From NCBI GenBank assembly GCA_900112785.1, contig FONB01000003.1:248001-312000 (forward strand): 64,000 bases of DNA, in the 5' to 3' direction. Of this stretch, positions 10,678-20,846 are shown one piece after another; the first letter of the stretch is position 1; every line of letters begins with the position of its first letter. This DNA is from Phytobacter palmae (GTDB lineage: Bacteria; Pseudomonadota; Gammaproteobacteria; Enterobacterales; Enterobacteriaceae). Made by a program: the position numbers and the translations under genes. The notes under the pieces were generated by a model. That model made no database searches. It was not told the origin of the DNA and was given only the letters and a program-made list of their open reading frames with translations.

Positions 10678-11259
10678 TTAAGCAAAAATCTCCGCAAGAT
10701 GCTTGCGATATTCCTCAATATAACGCGGCACATCTGGCATTTTGATCACGTCATTCGCGATAAAGCTCGGCAGGGGCTCCATCCCGAGGAACTGATTCGC
10801 TTTATGGAACGGCAGATAAACACCATCAACGCCGACACCATGGAAAAACTGCTCTTTATCGGTAAATGCGTCAAGCGGGGCGTTCCAGGTCAGAGAAAGC
10901 ATATATTTTTTGCCCTGAATCAGACCACCGGAGCCGTACTTTTTCGCGCCGTCAGAACGGGTACGACCATCACTGGCGTATAGCGAGCCGTGGCCTTCGG
11001 TAAATACATCGTCCATGTACTTTTTCACCGTCCACGGGGCGCCCATCCACCAGCCTGGCATCTGCCAGATAACCACATCGGCCCAGAGAAAATTCTGCAC
11101 TTCCGCTTTAACATCATATTCTCCGTCGGTACGTACGCTTTTTACAGCGTGCCCGTTATCGCGCAGGAAGCTTTCTGCGACAGAGGTAAGAGTGTCATTG
11201 AGTTGACCTTTGGAGTGGGCGAATTTTTTTGCGCCGTTGATGATCAGGATATTGCTCAT
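10678..11259 (-). CDS. mdaB: NADPH:quinone oxidoreductase MdaB
   Basis: A 193-aa FAD-dependent flavodoxin-like reductase (modulator of drug activity B) that reduces quinones by two electrons. Flavodoxin-fold motifs are IINGAKKFAHSKGQLN and WADVVIWQMPGWWMGAPWTVKKYMDDVF. It is the first gene of mdaB-ygiN. In E. coli and Salmonella qseBC lies on its other side; here that position is taken by an AraC gene and the hexuronate/yoaG block. Confidence 0.95.
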   Translation of the reverse strand: MSNILIINGAKKFAHSKGQLNDTLTSVAESFLRDNGHAVKSVRTDGEYDVKAEVQNFLWADVVIWQMPGWWMGAPWTVKKYMDDVFTEGHGSLYASDGRTRSDGAKKYGSGGLIQGKKYMLSLTWNAPLDAFTDKEQFFHGVGVDGVYLPFHKANQFLGMEPLPSFIANDVIKMPDVPRYIEEYRKHLAEIFA

Positions 11260-11460
11260 TTTTTGTCCTTAGCGAAACGTTAATGCCGGTCATTTTATCC
11301 CGCATGCGTCGGTGACAAAACTGGCAAAGCGTGCAAAGACTTTTGCGTTTATAGCAATAATCGCTCTCAGGCGTCGTGCTGAAACGACTGTGCGTATTAC
11401 GCAAGATCGGTCAGGATTAACCTCTGTCGAATCGCCAAAGTAGAGCCTCAGGAGGATGCG

Positions 11461-12327
11461 ATGAACGACACGCGTAAGGCGGTTTATTCAGAACGTTTCA
11501 GAAGGGTTTGTCACTACATTGAACGTCATCTGGATGAGCCTTTATCACTGGAGGCATTGAGTGCGATTGCCCACTGCTCGCCTTTCCACTTTCACCGGAT
11601 GTTTACGGCCTGGAGCGGGCTACCGCTTTATCGCTATATCCAGTGGCTGCGGCTGCGTCACGCCTCATGGCGGCTGGCGTTTAATCCGCAGGATAAAATT
11701 ATCGACATCGCCCTGGATGCCGGTTTTCAAAATCCGGAGTCGTTCAGTCGCGCCTTCAAAACGGCGTTAGGCGCCAGTCCCCGTCAGTTCCGTCTTGAAC
11801 CGGACTGGGTTAACTGGCACCGACGCGTACCGAAAAACGTTTCACAGGAGCGAACGATGAAAGAGATCAACATAGTTATCTTCCCGACCACGCCAGTCGC
11901 GATGCTAAAACACCGGGGCGACCCGGCGCGGGTCAATGCCAGCGCGGCGACATTTATTGAGTGGCGGCGAAGCAGCGGACTCTCACCGGTTGAGCGTTAT
12001 CCGACCTACGGTATTGCATGGGACGATCCCGCGTCAGTGCCTGCCGACGCATTCCGTTTTGATATTTGTGCAGCCGTAGAGCAGGCCGTACCGGCTAATA
12101 CATTTGGCGTGGAAAATGGCGAGATACCCGGCGGGCGTTGCGCGGTCATCCGTCACCATGGCTCTCTCGATTCCGTAGGAGAGAGCGTGTATTACCTCTA
12201 TCGGCACTGGTTGCCGGAAAGTGGAGAAACCGTACGTGACTTCCCGGTTTTTTTCCACTATCTGAATTTTGTGCATCAGGTGCCTGAGCACGAACTTAAG
12301 ACCGATATTTACCTTCCCCTCGCATAA
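11461..12327 (+). CDS. AraC-family regulator with GyrI-like effector domain
   Basis: A 288-aa cytoplasmic regulator. Residues 8-113 form an AraC/XylS double helix-turn-helix (SLEALSAIAHCSPFHFHRMFTAW, then IIDIALDAGFQNPESFSRAFKTALGASPRQFR). Residues 133-288 form a GyrI/Rob-type small-molecule-binding domain (EINIVIFPTTPVAMLKHRGD, GGRCAVIRHHGS). The architecture is like Rob and like a Salmonella gene near parC. A strong AGGAGG Shine-Dalgarno precedes the ATG. It is divergent from mdaB, which it may control; no operator was identified. Confidence 0.88.
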   Translation: MNDTRKAVYSERFRRVCHYIERHLDEPLSLEALSAIAHCSPFHFHRMFTAWSGLPLYRYIQWLRLRHASWRLAFNPQDKIIDIALDAGFQNPESFSRAFKTALGASPRQFRLEPDWVNWHRRVPKNVSQERTMKEINIVIFPTTPVAMLKHRGDPARVNASAATFIEWRRSSGLSPVERYPTYGIAWDDPASVPADAFRFDICAAVEQAVPANTFGVENGEIPGGRCAVIRHHGSLDSVGESVYYLYRHWLPESGETVRDFPVFFHYLNFVHQVPEHELKTDIYLPLA

Positions 12328-12334
12328 GCATCAC

Positions 12335-12368
12335 GCGGTCGCCAGCCTTTGGCGGCCGCTGCCATTTT
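12335..12368 (+). terminator. Terminator-like hairpin after the AraC gene
   Basis: GCGGTCGCCA and TGGCGGCCGC pair over 10 bp with one G-U, then TGCCATTTT follows. The tail is short, so confidence is moderate. Confidence 0.5.
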
Positions 12369-12522
12369 GATAAAGGGTTAAATAATTCCTGACCAGGTGA
12401 AAGTCTCCCGTCGCGATCGGTTTTGTACGCGCATCACTATGCCTTAACGTCACAGATAGGGTAGTATCTGCGGCAATATTGCCGCCGAAAAGGCGGACGC
12501 ACATGTTGAGGAATCACACTTA

Positions 12523-14781
12523 ATGAGCGATATGGCAGAGCGCCTTGCGCTACATGAATTTACGGAAAACGCGTATCTGAACTATTCCATGTACGTCATC
12601 ATGGACCGTGCGTTGCCGTTTATCGGTGATGGCCTGAAACCTGTTCAGCGTCGCATTGTTTACGCTATGTCTGAATTGGGGCTGAGCGCCAGCGCCAAAT
12701 TCAAAAAATCCGCCCGTACCGTGGGTGACGTATTGGGTAAATATCACCCGCATGGCGACAGCGCCTGTTACGAAGCCATGGTCTTGATGGCGCAGCCGTT
12801 CTCTTATCGTTATCCGCTGGTTGACGGGCAGGGGAACTGGGGGGCGCCGGACGATCCAAAATCCTTCGCCGCAATGCGTTATACCGAATCCCGCCTGTCG
12901 AAATACGCGGAAGTGCTGCTGGGCGAGCTGGGGCAGGGCACGGCGGATTGGGTACCGAACTTTGACGGTACGTTGCAGGAGCCAAAGATGCTCCCTGCGC
13001 GCCTGCCGAACATTCTGCTCAATGGCACCACCGGCATTGCGGTGGGGATGGCGACCGATATTCCGCCGCACAACCTGCGCGAGGTGGCAAAAGCGGCTAT
13101 TGCCCTGATTGAGCAGCCGAAAACCACCCTCGACCAGTTGCTGGATATCGTCCAGGGGCCGGATTACCCGACCGAAGCGGAGATCATCACGTCGCGAACC
13201 GAGATCCGTAAAATTTACGAGAACGGGCGTGGCTCCGTGCGTATGCGCGCAGTGTGGAAAAAAGAAGACGGCGCAGTGGTGATTACCGCGCTGCCGCATC
13301 AGGTTTCCGGCGCGCGCGTGCTCGAACAGATCGCCGCCCAGATGCGCAACAAAAAGCTGCCGATGGTGGATGACCTGCGTGATGAGTCCGACCACGAAAA
13401 CCCGACCCGTCTGGTGATAGTGCCGCGCTCCAACCGCGTGGATATGGAGCAGGTCATGAACCACCTGTTTGCCACCACCGATCTGGAAAAAAGTTACCGT
13501 ATTAACCTGAACATGATCGGTCTGGATGGTCGTCCGGCGGTGAAAAACTTGCTGGAAATCCTCACCGAATGGCTGGCATTCCGTCGCGATACGGTACGTC
13601 GTCGCCTGAATTACCGTCTGGAGAAAGTGCTCAAGCGCCTGCATATCCTTGAAGGTCTGCTGGTGGCATTCCTCAATATTGACGAAGTGATTCATATCAT
13701 TCGCACCGAAGATGAGCCGAAGTCGGTTCTGATGTCGCGGTTTGGCATCAGTGAGACCCAGGCCGAAGCCATCCTCGAACTGAAATTACGCCACCTCGCC
13801 AAACTCGAAGAGATGAAAATTCGCGGTGAGCAGGACGATCTGGCAAAAGAGCGCGATCAACTGCAGGCTATCCTCGCCTCTGAGCGCAAGATGAATAACC
13901 TGCTCAAAAAAGAGCTGCAGGCTGATTCTGATGCCTTTGGCGACGATCGCCGTTCACCGCTGCATGAGCGCGAAGAAGCGAAGGCGATGAACGAACATGA
14001 TATGCAGCCGTCTGAGCCAGTGACTATCGTGCTTTCGCAAATGGGTTGGGTACGTAGCGCCAAAGGCCATGACATCGATGCTCAGGGCTTAAGCTACAAA
14101 GCGGGCGATAGCTGGAAGGCGTCAGTGAAGGGTAAGAGCAATCAGCCCGTAGTCTTCATCGACTCGACCGGGCGCAGCTATGCCATTGACCCCATTACGC
14201 TACCTTCTGCGCGTGGGCAAGGGGAGCCGTTAACCGGTAAGCTGACCCTGCCGCCGGGGGCCGTTGTTGAACATATGGTCATGACCAGTGAAGATCAGAA
14301 ACTGTTGATGGCGAGCGATGCCGGTTATGGTTTTGTCTGCACTTTCAATGACCTGGTGGCACGCAACCGTGCGGGTAAGACGCTGATCAGTCTGCCGGAC
14401 AACGCCCGTGTGATGCCGCCGCTGGAAATTGAAAACGACGCGGATATGCTGCTTGCGATCACCACTGCAGGCCGCATGCTGATGTTCCCGGTGGGCGATC
14501 TGCCTCAGTTGTCGAAAGGCAAAGGCAACAAGATCATCGGTATTCCATCGGCGGAAGCCGCTAAAGGCGAAGACGGTCTTGCGCATCTTTACCTGCTGCC
14601 TCCGCAGAGTACGCTGACGATTCATGTGGGTAAACGTAAAATCAAACTGCGTCCGGAAGAACTTCAGAAAGTACAGGGGGAGCGTGGTCGTCGTGGGACA
14701 TTGATGCGCGGGCTACAGCGTATCGACCGCGTTGAGATTGATTCGCCGTCCCGCCCCAGCGTCGGAAACAGCGAAGAGTAA
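12523..14781 (+). CDS. parC: DNA topoisomerase IV subunit A (ParC)
   Basis: The DNA cleavage and rejoining subunit of topoisomerase IV, 752 aa. The catalytic tyrosine is Y120 in [11 protein letters not shown]. The quinolone-determining region [13 protein letters not shown] carries S80 and E84, the sensitive-type residues. The N-terminal winged-helix and tower core is followed by a C-terminal beta-pinwheel from about residue 500. In this genome it stands alone, 195 bp after the AraC gene, with its own terminator. Confidence 0.98.
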   Translation: MSDMAERLALHEFTENAYLNYSMYVIMDRALPFIGDGLKPVQRRIVYAMSELGLSASAKFKKSARTVGDVLGKYHPHGDSACYEAMVLMAQPFSYRYPLVDGQGNWGAPDDPKSFAAMRYTESRLSKYAEVLLGELGQGTADWVPNFDGTLQEPKMLPARLPNILLNGTTGIAVGMATDIPPHNLREVAKAAIALIEQPKTTLDQLLDIVQGPDYPTEAEIITSRTEIRKIYENGRGSVRMRAVWKKEDGAVVITALPHQVSGARVLEQIAAQMRNKKLPMVDDLRDESDHENPTRLVIVPRSNRVDMEQVMNHLFATTDLEKSYRINLNMIGLDGRPAVKNLLEILTEWLAFRRDTVRRRLNYRLEKVLKRLHILEGLLVAFLNIDEVIHIIRTEDEPKSVLMSRFGISETQAEAILELKLRHLAKLEEMKIRGEQDDLAKERDQLQAILASERKMNNLLKKELQADSDAFGDDRRSPLHEREEAKAMNEHDMQPSEPVTIVLSQMGWVRSAKGHDIDAQGLSYKAGDSWKASVKGKSNQPVVFIDSTGRSYAIDPITLPSARGQGEPLTGKLTLPPGAVVEHMVMTSEDQKLLMASDAGYGFVCTFNDLVARNRAGKTLISLPDNARVMPPLEIENDADMLLAITTAGRMLMFPVGDLPQLSKGKGNKIIGIPSAEAAKGEDGLAHLYLLPPQSTLTIHVGKRKIKLRPEELQKVQGERGRRGTLMRGLQRIDRVEIDSPSRPSVGNSEE

Positions 14782-14789
14782 ATGTTCTG

Positions 14790-14829
14790 CATTCATCCCC
14801 CACTCATGGTGGGGGAATGACTAATTTTT
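14790..14829 (+). terminator. Terminator of parC
   Basis: A strong GC-rich stem (CATTCATCCCCCAC with GTGGGGGAATG) and a TCAT loop, followed by CTAATTTTTC. Confidence 0.8.
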
Positions 14830-14954
14830 CCCGTAAAAGCGTTGTTTATTCCAGAGTTGCGATTAACAATACGTTTTTACGACCCCGCATCTAACCAGGC
14901 CTGAGTGTTGCAGGCTAGTGTTTATGCACATAGGGATGGGTTTTCGAGGTAGCT

Positions 14955-15692
14955 ATGCTATTTATTGTTCGCTTAATCATCGTTGTTATTTATTCCATTC
15001 TGGTGTGTGTCTTTGGTTCTCTTTACTGCCTGTTCAGCCCGCGTAATCCGAAGCATGTTGCTACCTTCGGGCATATGTTTGGCCGGCTGGCACCAATATT
15101 TGGCTTAAAGGTTGAAAAGCGTTTCCCGCAGGGTTACGAGCAGCATGGCAAGGCTATCTATATCGCGAATCACCAGAACAACTACGATATGGTCACCGCG
15201 TCTAACATCGTGCAACCACCCACCGTCACCGTCGGCAAAAAGAGTCTGCTGTGGATCCCGTTTTTTGGTCAGCTCTATTGGCTGACAGGTAATCTGTTGA
15301 TTGATCGTAATAACCGTGCGAAAGCGCATGGGACTATCGCTCAGGTGGTGAAGCATATTCAGAAACGCAATATTTCTGTCTGGATGTTCCCCGAAGGGAC
15401 CCGAAGCCGTGGGCGTGGTTTGCTACCCTTCAAAACGGGGGCATTCCACGCGGCCATCGCCGCTGGTGTGCCGATTATCCCGGTTTGTGTGTCTGGTACG
15501 TCGAATAAAATCAACCTTAACCGCCTGAAAAACGGGCTGGTGATTGTCGAAATGCTGCCACCAATCGATACTACCGGCTACGGTAAAGATCAGATTCGTG
15601 AACTGGCCGCGCATTGCCATGAGCTGATGAAAACGAAAATTGATGAGCTGGACAAAGAAGTGGCCGAGCGTGAGGCCACGGGACGGGTCTAA
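14955..15692 (+). CDS. plsC: 1-acylglycerol-3-phosphate O-acyltransferase PlsC
   Basis: An inner membrane enzyme that converts lysophosphatidic acid to phosphatidic acid, the second acylation of phospholipid synthesis. It is 245 aa, the family length. The N-terminal hydrophobic segment is residues 2-25. The catalytic HX4D motif is NHQNNYD, and the glycerol phosphate-binding motif is FPEGTRSRGRG. It is followed 69 bp later by ftsP, the E. coli order; ygiS is not present. Confidence 0.97.
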   Translation: MLFIVRLIIVVIYSILVCVFGSLYCLFSPRNPKHVATFGHMFGRLAPIFGLKVEKRFPQGYEQHGKAIYIANHQNNYDMVTASNIVQPPTVTVGKKSLLWIPFFGQLYWLTGNLLIDRNNRAKAHGTIAQVVKHIQKRNISVWMFPEGTRSRGRGLLPFKTGAFHAAIAAGVPIIPVCVSGTSNKINLNRLKNGLVIVEMLPPIDTTGYGKDQIRELAAHCHELMKTKIDELDKEVAEREATGRV

Positions 15693-15761
15693 TCCTTTTG
15701 CTATATTGATGCCGGGAAATGATTTCCCGCGCGGTTTATTCAGTTTTTACACGGAGCAACT

Positions 15762-17174
15762 ATGTCACTCAGTCGGCGTCAATTTATCCAGGTATCCGGA
15801 GCTGCACTCTGTGCAGGTGCGATACCGCTGAGGGCGAACGCCGCCGGGCAGCAACCGCCGCTGCCGATACCTCCGTTAATTGAATCCCGTCGCGGGCAGC
15901 CCCTTTTCCTGACACTCCAGCGTGCGCACTGGTCATTTGCCACCGGAACGCGCGCTCAGGTCTGGGGGGTAAACGGGCGTTATCTTGGGCCGACTATCCG
16001 GGTTTGGAGCGGTGATGACGTCAAAATGATTTACAGCAACCGCCTCGCAGAAAATGTCTCAATGACGGTGAGCGGGCTTCAGGTGCCTGGGCCGTTGATT
16101 GGCGGCGCTGCGCGGATGATGACCGCGAATAACGACTGGGCGCCAGTGCTGCCGATTCGGCAAAGTGCCGCTACGCTTTGGTATCACGCCAACACGCCGA
16201 ATCGTACCGCGCAGCAGGTTTACAATGGCCTGGCGGGGATGTGGCTGGTGGAAGATGATGTGAGTAAATCCCTGCCCATCCCGAACCACTACGGTGTGGA
16301 TGATTTTCCGATCATTATCCAGGATAAACGACTGGATAATTTTGGTACGCCGGAATACAGCGAGCCTGGGAGCGGCGGTTTCGTGGGCGATACCCTGATG
16401 GTCAACGGCGCGCAAAGTCCGTTTGTCGAGGTGTCCCGCGGCTGGGTGCGTTTACGTCTGTTGAATGCCTCAAATTCGCGTCGTTATCAGTTGCAGATGA
16501 GCGACGGGCGTCCCCTGCATGTGATCTCCGGCGATCAGGGGTTTCTGCCTGTTCCGGTGTCGATCAAGCAACTGGCGCTGGCGCCGGGTGAACGGCGCGA
16601 AGTCCTGGTTGATATGACCAACGGTGATGAGGTTTCGGTCACCTGCGGTGAAGCTGCTGGCATCATGGATCGTCTGCGCGGCTTTTTTGAGCCCTCCAGT
16701 ATTTTAATTTCCACCCTTGTGCTGACGCTGCGTCCTACCGGACTGCTTCCACTGGTCACTGATACGTTACCGATGCGGCTTTTACCATCGGACATCATGA
16801 CCGGTACGCCTGTGCGCAGCCGCGATATTACCCTGGGCAGCGATCCGGGGATAAACGGCCAGCTGTGGGATCCACAGCGTATCGACATTACCGCCCTGCA
16901 GGGTTCATGGGAGCGCTGGACAGTGCGTGCTGACATGCCGCAATCGTTCCATATGGAAGGCGTACAGTTCCAGGTGCGTAATGTCAATGGCGCCATGCCG
17001 TTCCCGGAAGATCGTGGCTGGAAAGATACCGTGTGGGTTGATGGTCAGGTGGAATTGCTGGTCTATTACGGGCAACCATCATGGCCGCATTTCCCGTTCC
17101 AGTATGGCAGTCAGACGCTGGAGATGGCGGATCGAGGGTCGATTGGTCAGTTGCTGGTGAATCCGGCGGCATAA
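15762..17174 (+). CDS. ftsP: Cell division protein FtsP (SufI)
   Basis: A 470-aa periplasmic multicopper-oxidase-like protein that stabilises the divisome under stress. It has an N-terminal Tat signal peptide with twin arginine (SLSRRQFIQVSG) and cleavage after about residue 27 (RANA). The three cupredoxin domains are present, but the copper-ligand histidine pairs typical of active oxidases are not apparent, as is known for SufI. The start ATG follows CGGAGCAACT. Confidence 0.96.
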   Translation: MSLSRRQFIQVSGAALCAGAIPLRANAAGQQPPLPIPPLIESRRGQPLFLTLQRAHWSFATGTRAQVWGVNGRYLGPTIRVWSGDDVKMIYSNRLAENVSMTVSGLQVPGPLIGGAARMMTANNDWAPVLPIRQSAATLWYHANTPNRTAQQVYNGLAGMWLVEDDVSKSLPIPNHYGVDDFPIIIQDKRLDNFGTPEYSEPGSGGFVGDTLMVNGAQSPFVEVSRGWVRLRLLNASNSRRYQLQMSDGRPLHVISGDQGFLPVPVSIKQLALAPGERREVLVDMTNGDEVSVTCGEAAGIMDRLRGFFEPSSILISTLVLTLRPTGLLPLVTDTLPMRLLPSDIMTGTPVRSRDITLGSDPGINGQLWDPQRIDITALQGSWERWTVRADMPQSFHMEGVQFQVRNVNGAMPFPEDRGWKDTVWVDGQVELLVYYGQPSWPHFPFQYGSQTLEMADRGSIGQLLVNPAA

Positions 17175-17179
17175 TACCG

Positions 17180-17224
17180 CTCACCCTGGCCCTCTCCCCT
17201 TTGAGAAGATGGTCGGGGTGAGGA
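17180..17224. repeat. Interspersed extragenic palindrome
   Basis: Downstream of ftsP, CTCACCCTGG and TCGGGGTGAGG surround CTCTCCCC. This resembles the dispersed 'CTCACCC..CTCTCCC' palindromes common between enterobacterial genes. It may also terminate ftsP transcripts. Confidence 0.5.
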
Positions 17225-17318
17225 GGAAACCCCCACACATATTCCTTCATTTCATGTATTGATCCAGCGTATAATCCACGCCCTTTGTTTATTTTTTTGC
17301 CACTTTTTTGGAAGCAAG

Positions 17319-19592
17319 ATGAGCGCAATATCCCTGATCCAGCCGGATCGCGACCTTTTTTCATGGCCCCAGTATTGGGCGGCCTGCTTTGGTCCGGCTC
17401 CGTTTTTACCTATGTCCCGCGATGAAATGGATCAACTTGGCTGGGATAGCTGCGACATCATTCTGGTTACCGGCGATGCATACGTCGATCACCCGAGCTT
17501 CGGTATGGCGATTTGCGGTCGTATGCTTGAAGCCCAGGGCTTCCGTGTTGGCATCATTGCCCAGCCGGACTGGAACAGCAAAGATGACTTTATGCGTCTG
17601 GGCAAACCCAACCTGTTCTTCGGCGTGACTGCAGGCAACATGGACTCGATGATCAACCGTTACACGGCGGATCGTAAACTGCGCCATGATGATGCTTACA
17701 CCCCGGATAACGTGGCGGGTAAACGCCCGGACCGTGCGACGCTCGCCTATACCCAGCGCTGCAAAGAAGCCTGGAAAGATGTGCCGGTTATTCTCGGTGG
17801 GATTGAAGCGAGTCTGCGCCGTACCGCCCATTACGATTACTGGTCCGATACCGTGCGTCGTTCAGTACTGGTGGATTCCAAAGCCGACATGCTGATATTT
17901 GGTAACGGCGAGCGTCCGCTGGTGGAAGTGGCGCACCGTCTGGCACAGGGTGAGCCTGTCTCAGAGATTCGCGATGTGCGTAATACCGCGATTATGGTGA
18001 AAGAGGCGCTGCCGGGCTGGAGTGGGGTGGATTCACGGATTATTGATATGCCGGGTAAAATCGACCCGATTCCGCATCCATACGGTGAAGATTTACCGTG
18101 CGCGGATAATAAACCGGTCGAGCCGAAGAAAGCCGAAGCGAAAGCTGTCGTTGTGCAGCCGCCGCGTCCGAAACCGTGGGAAAAAACCTACGTGCTGCTG
18201 CCCTCCTTTGAGAAGGTCAAAAGCGACAAAGTACTGTATGCCCACGCTTCGCGTATTTTGCATCATGAAACCAACCCCGGCTGTGCTCGTGCACTGATGC
18301 AAAAACATGGCGATCGCTACATCTGGATTAACCCGCCAGCGATCCCGCTTTCTACCGAAGAGATGGACAGTGTTTTTGCCCTGCCGTACAAGCGTGTCCC
18401 GCATCCGGCCTACGGTAACAGTCGTATTCCGGCATACGAGATGATCCGTTTCTCAATCAATATTATGCGTGGCTGCTTTGGTGGCTGCTCCTTCTGTTCG
18501 ATCACTGAGCATGAAGGGCGCATTATTCAGAGTCGTTCGGAAGATTCGATCATTAACGAGATCGAAGCGATTCGCGACACGGTTCCGGGCTTTACCGGCG
18601 TTATCTCCGATTTGGGTGGCCCAACGGCCAACATGTACATGCTGCGCTGTAAGTCCCCGCGTGCGGAACAAACTTGTCGTCGCTTGTCGTGTGTTTACCC
18701 GGATATCTGTCAGCACATGGATACCAACCATGAGCCGACGATCAATTTGTACCGCCGCGCGCGTGATCTGAAAGGCATCAAAAAGATCCTGATCGCATCC
18801 GGGGTGCGTTACGACATCGCCGTTGAAGATCCGCGTTATATCAAAGAGCTGGCGACACACCACGTGGGCGGCTATCTGAAGATTGCCCCGGAACATACCG
18901 AAGAAGGTCCGCTGTCGAAGATGATGAAGCCGGGCATGGGCAGCTATGACCGTTTCAAAGAGCTATTTGATACCTTCTCGAAGCAGGCCGGTAAAGAGCA
19001 GTATTTGATCCCTTACTTTATCTCTGCGCACCCGGGTACGCGTGATGAAGATATGGTCAACCTGGCGCTGTGGCTCAAACGTCACCGTTTTCGTCTCGAC
19101 CAGGTGCAGAATTTCTACCCCTCACCGCTCGCCAACTCAACGACCATGTATTACACCGGGAAAAACCCGCTCGGCAAGATTGGCTATAAGAGTGAAGATG
19201 TAGTGGTGCCGAAGGGTGACAAACAGCGTCGTCTGCATAAAGCTCTGTTGCGTTACCACGATCCGGCGAACTGGCCGATGATCCGCCAGGCGCTGGAAGA
19301 GATGGGTAAAAAGCACCTGATTGGTTCACGTCGTGATTGCCTGGTTCCCGCCCCGACGCTGGATGAAATGCGTGAAGCGCGTCGCCAGAATCGTAATAGT
19401 CGTCCGGCGCTGACCAGGCACTCACCGATTGTTCATCAGCGTCAAAACGGCTCCACACGCAGCGAAACTGCAAAGCGCGGTGTTGCGAAAAATGGCGCAG
19501 TGAAAAGTGAAACGGTGAAGAGTGGTACGGTGAAAAGCAACGTAATGAAAAACGATAACGCGAAAAAAGCGGTGAAGCGTAAGGCGAGCTAG
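17319..19592 (+). CDS. ygiQ: Radical SAM protein YgiQ
   Basis: A 757-aa UPF0313 radical SAM enzyme of unknown substrate. The iron-sulfur motif CxxxCxxC is C386, C390 and C393 ([11 protein letters not shown]). An N-terminal B12-binding-like domain and DUF3362-type C terminus flank it. I start at ATG 17319 ([20 protein letters not shown]); a 20-codon upstream extension is hydrophobic and unsupported. The last 50 residues are lysine-rich with short imperfect repeats ([13 protein letters not shown]), probably disordered. Confidence 0.93.
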   Translation: MSAISLIQPDRDLFSWPQYWAACFGPAPFLPMSRDEMDQLGWDSCDIILVTGDAYVDHPSFGMAICGRMLEAQGFRVGIIAQPDWNSKDDFMRLGKPNLFFGVTAGNMDSMINRYTADRKLRHDDAYTPDNVAGKRPDRATLAYTQRCKEAWKDVPVILGGIEASLRRTAHYDYWSDTVRRSVLVDSKADMLIFGNGERPLVEVAHRLAQGEPVSEIRDVRNTAIMVKEALPGWSGVDSRIIDMPGKIDPIPHPYGEDLPCADNKPVEPKKAEAKAVVVQPPRPKPWEKTYVLLPSFEKVKSDKVLYAHASRILHHETNPGCARALMQKHGDRYIWINPPAIPLSTEEMDSVFALPYKRVPHPAYGNSRIPAYEMIRFSINIMRGCFGGCSFCSITEHEGRIIQSRSEDSIINEIEAIRDTVPGFTGVISDLGGPTANMYMLRCKSPRAEQTCRRLSCVYPDICQHMDTNHEPTINLYRRARDLKGIKKILIASGVRYDIAVEDPRYIKELATHHVGGYLKIAPEHTEEGPLSKMMKPGMGSYDRFKELFDTFSKQAGKEQYLIPYFISAHPGTRDEDMVNLALWLKRHRFRLDQVQNFYPSPLANSTTMYYTGKNPLGKIGYKSEDVVVPKGDKQRRLHKALLRYHDPANWPMIRQALEEMGKKHLIGSRRDCLVPAPTLDEMREARRQNRNSRPALTRHSPIVHQRQNGSTRSETAKRGVAKNGAVKSETVKSGTVKSNVMKNDNAKKAVKRKAS

Positions 19593-19630
19593 CGGTTATT
19601 CAGCCCCTTTGCCCGTCGGCAGGGGGGCGG

Positions 19631-19672
19631 TAACCCGGATAAAGCATTTAGCACCCCATCCGGGAATTCGCT
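19631..19672. repeat. REP-like element
   Basis: TAACCCGGATAAAGCATTTAG and CCCCATCCGGGAA form a degenerate REP palindrome between convergent ygiQ and the YqhG-like gene. Confidence 0.6.
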
Positions 19673-19690
19673 AATGTATATGCCACTCCG

Positions 19691-20224
19691 TCAGGGGGAG
19701 GGCTGGGAAGAAGGTGAGCTGGTGACATGTTTATCATCCCCTTTATCGCTCAGCGCTTCCTGTTGTCGCTCACGGTTATAATCTTTAATCCCCTGATATA
19801 AGCTCTGGGTTTCATTGACGATGTCGTCAATCAGCCAGCGGCCATTTTCATCTACCAGCGAGAGCGTCTGCGTAACGGTTTCCGGCCCGTCGCTGAATGG
19901 GCGGAAGCGGACGATGGCGTCAACGTGCTGGCCATCATGGGGTACGATATCGACCTGCTCCAGCACCAGATTGTCATAATCCTGGCAATTGCAGATTGGG
20001 TCATAATTCAGATAGCCCACATCCCCCTCAGCCGTCAGCCTCTGATCCTCTGCGACTTCTTTCATGAGTCGACTGGAAATTACCTGATCTTTGCCGGAAG
20101 CATCAAAAATCACACCGGCTTGATTATCCTTATAATGCTGATAGAGCAATTCCACGCTACGCTGAGGTGACTCACCAAACGCGGAAAAGCTGCAAATAAA
20201 AAGCAATACCAATAGTTTTCGCAT
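19691..20224 (-). CDS. Exported DUF3828 protein, half-length YqhG homologue
   Basis: A 177-aa protein with a cleavable signal peptide (MRKLLVLLFICSFSAFG, cut near residue 17) and one DUF3828 domain. The segment YLNYDPICNCQDYDNLVLEQVDI matches the first domain of E. coli YqhG, which is about 308 aa and lies at the same place next to ygiQ. The second half of YqhG is absent and is replaced by a hydrophilic tail rich in Ser, Pro and Asp. Function is unknown; periplasmic location is inferred. Confidence 0.8.
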   Translation of the reverse strand: MRKLLVLLFICSFSAFGESPQRSVELLYQHYKDNQAGVIFDASGKDQVISSRLMKEVAEDQRLTAEGDVGYLNYDPICNCQDYDNLVLEQVDIVPHDGQHVDAIVRFRPFSDGPETVTQTLSLVDENGRWLIDDIVNETQSLYQGIKDYNRERQQEALSDKGDDKHVTSSPSSQPSP

Positions 20225-20329
20225 AGTTGATTCTTCTTGTGGGGCACTGCACTCAGAGTAGCATTGCCTTTGTGCAGGCGTAAGTCTTCATCTGCGAAGA
20301 GATGTTCATCTGAATTCAAGGAGCGAGTG

Positions 20330-20800
20330 ATGGCAAAACGATTCTGGCCGGGTGTCGCGCTTTTAGCGCTATTACAAAGCGGGTGTGTTGCATACACCCA
20401 GTCTCAACCCGCACTGGAAGGCCGCCTGTTGGATAGCTCAGGAAAACCCATACCTGCGGCCACTATTACGTTGAAAAGCCACGATCCAGGGACCAGCACC
20501 GTGACCGATAGCAAGGGTTTCTTCGCTTTCGCAGGCGAGCACGAATGGTCGTTCTTTTTGCCCATTGGGCCAATCGATAAGATCAACCTTTCCCGATTAC
20601 TTATCAACGCGCAGGGCCAGCAATATGATGTGTTGCTCTCGTATGGGATTAGTGGACCCTACGGCTCTGGCCCGTCGGAAACAGGCGTGTTGTGTACGCT
20701 ACCTCAGGCGCAACTGCCAACACCGAAAGAGGGCACAACGCCGGATATCTGTAAGCATGTGCCCTATAAAAAAATAGAGGAATCCCGCATGGCAGAGTAA
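20330..20800 (+). CDS. Putative lipoprotein with carboxypeptidase-regulatory-like fold
   Basis: A 156-aa protein with a lipoprotein signal peptide: MAKRFWPGVALLALLQSGC gives a lipobox LQSGC with Cys19. The following LEGRLLDSSGKPIPAATITLKSHD...TVTDSKGFFAF is the signature of a carboxypeptidase-D regulatory-like beta-sandwich. I start at ATG 20330, preceded by AAGGAG at 7 nt. The residue after Cys19 is Val, not Asp, so outer membrane sorting is likely. It is divergent from the YqhG-like gene. The specific role is unknown. Confidence 0.75.
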   Translation: MAKRFWPGVALLALLQSGCVAYTQSQPALEGRLLDSSGKPIPAATITLKSHDPGTSTVTDSKGFFAFAGEHEWSFFLPIGPIDKINLSRLLINAQGQQYDVLLSYGISGPYGSGPSETGVLCTLPQAQLPTPKEGTTPDICKHVPYKKIEESRMAE

Positions 20801-20846
20801 GACTGCGGAAATCAGCCCGGCGGTGAAGCCGGGCGTAAAGGGCTAA

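Noticed and set aside
12550..13695. A 381-codon open frame antisense to parC
   Set aside because: It is entirely within parC, has no independent start signals and mirrors parC codon bias.
12523..14781. Quinolone-resistance changes in ParC and ParE
   Set aside because: ParC S80 and E84 and the ParE PLKGKILN region are of the sensitive type.
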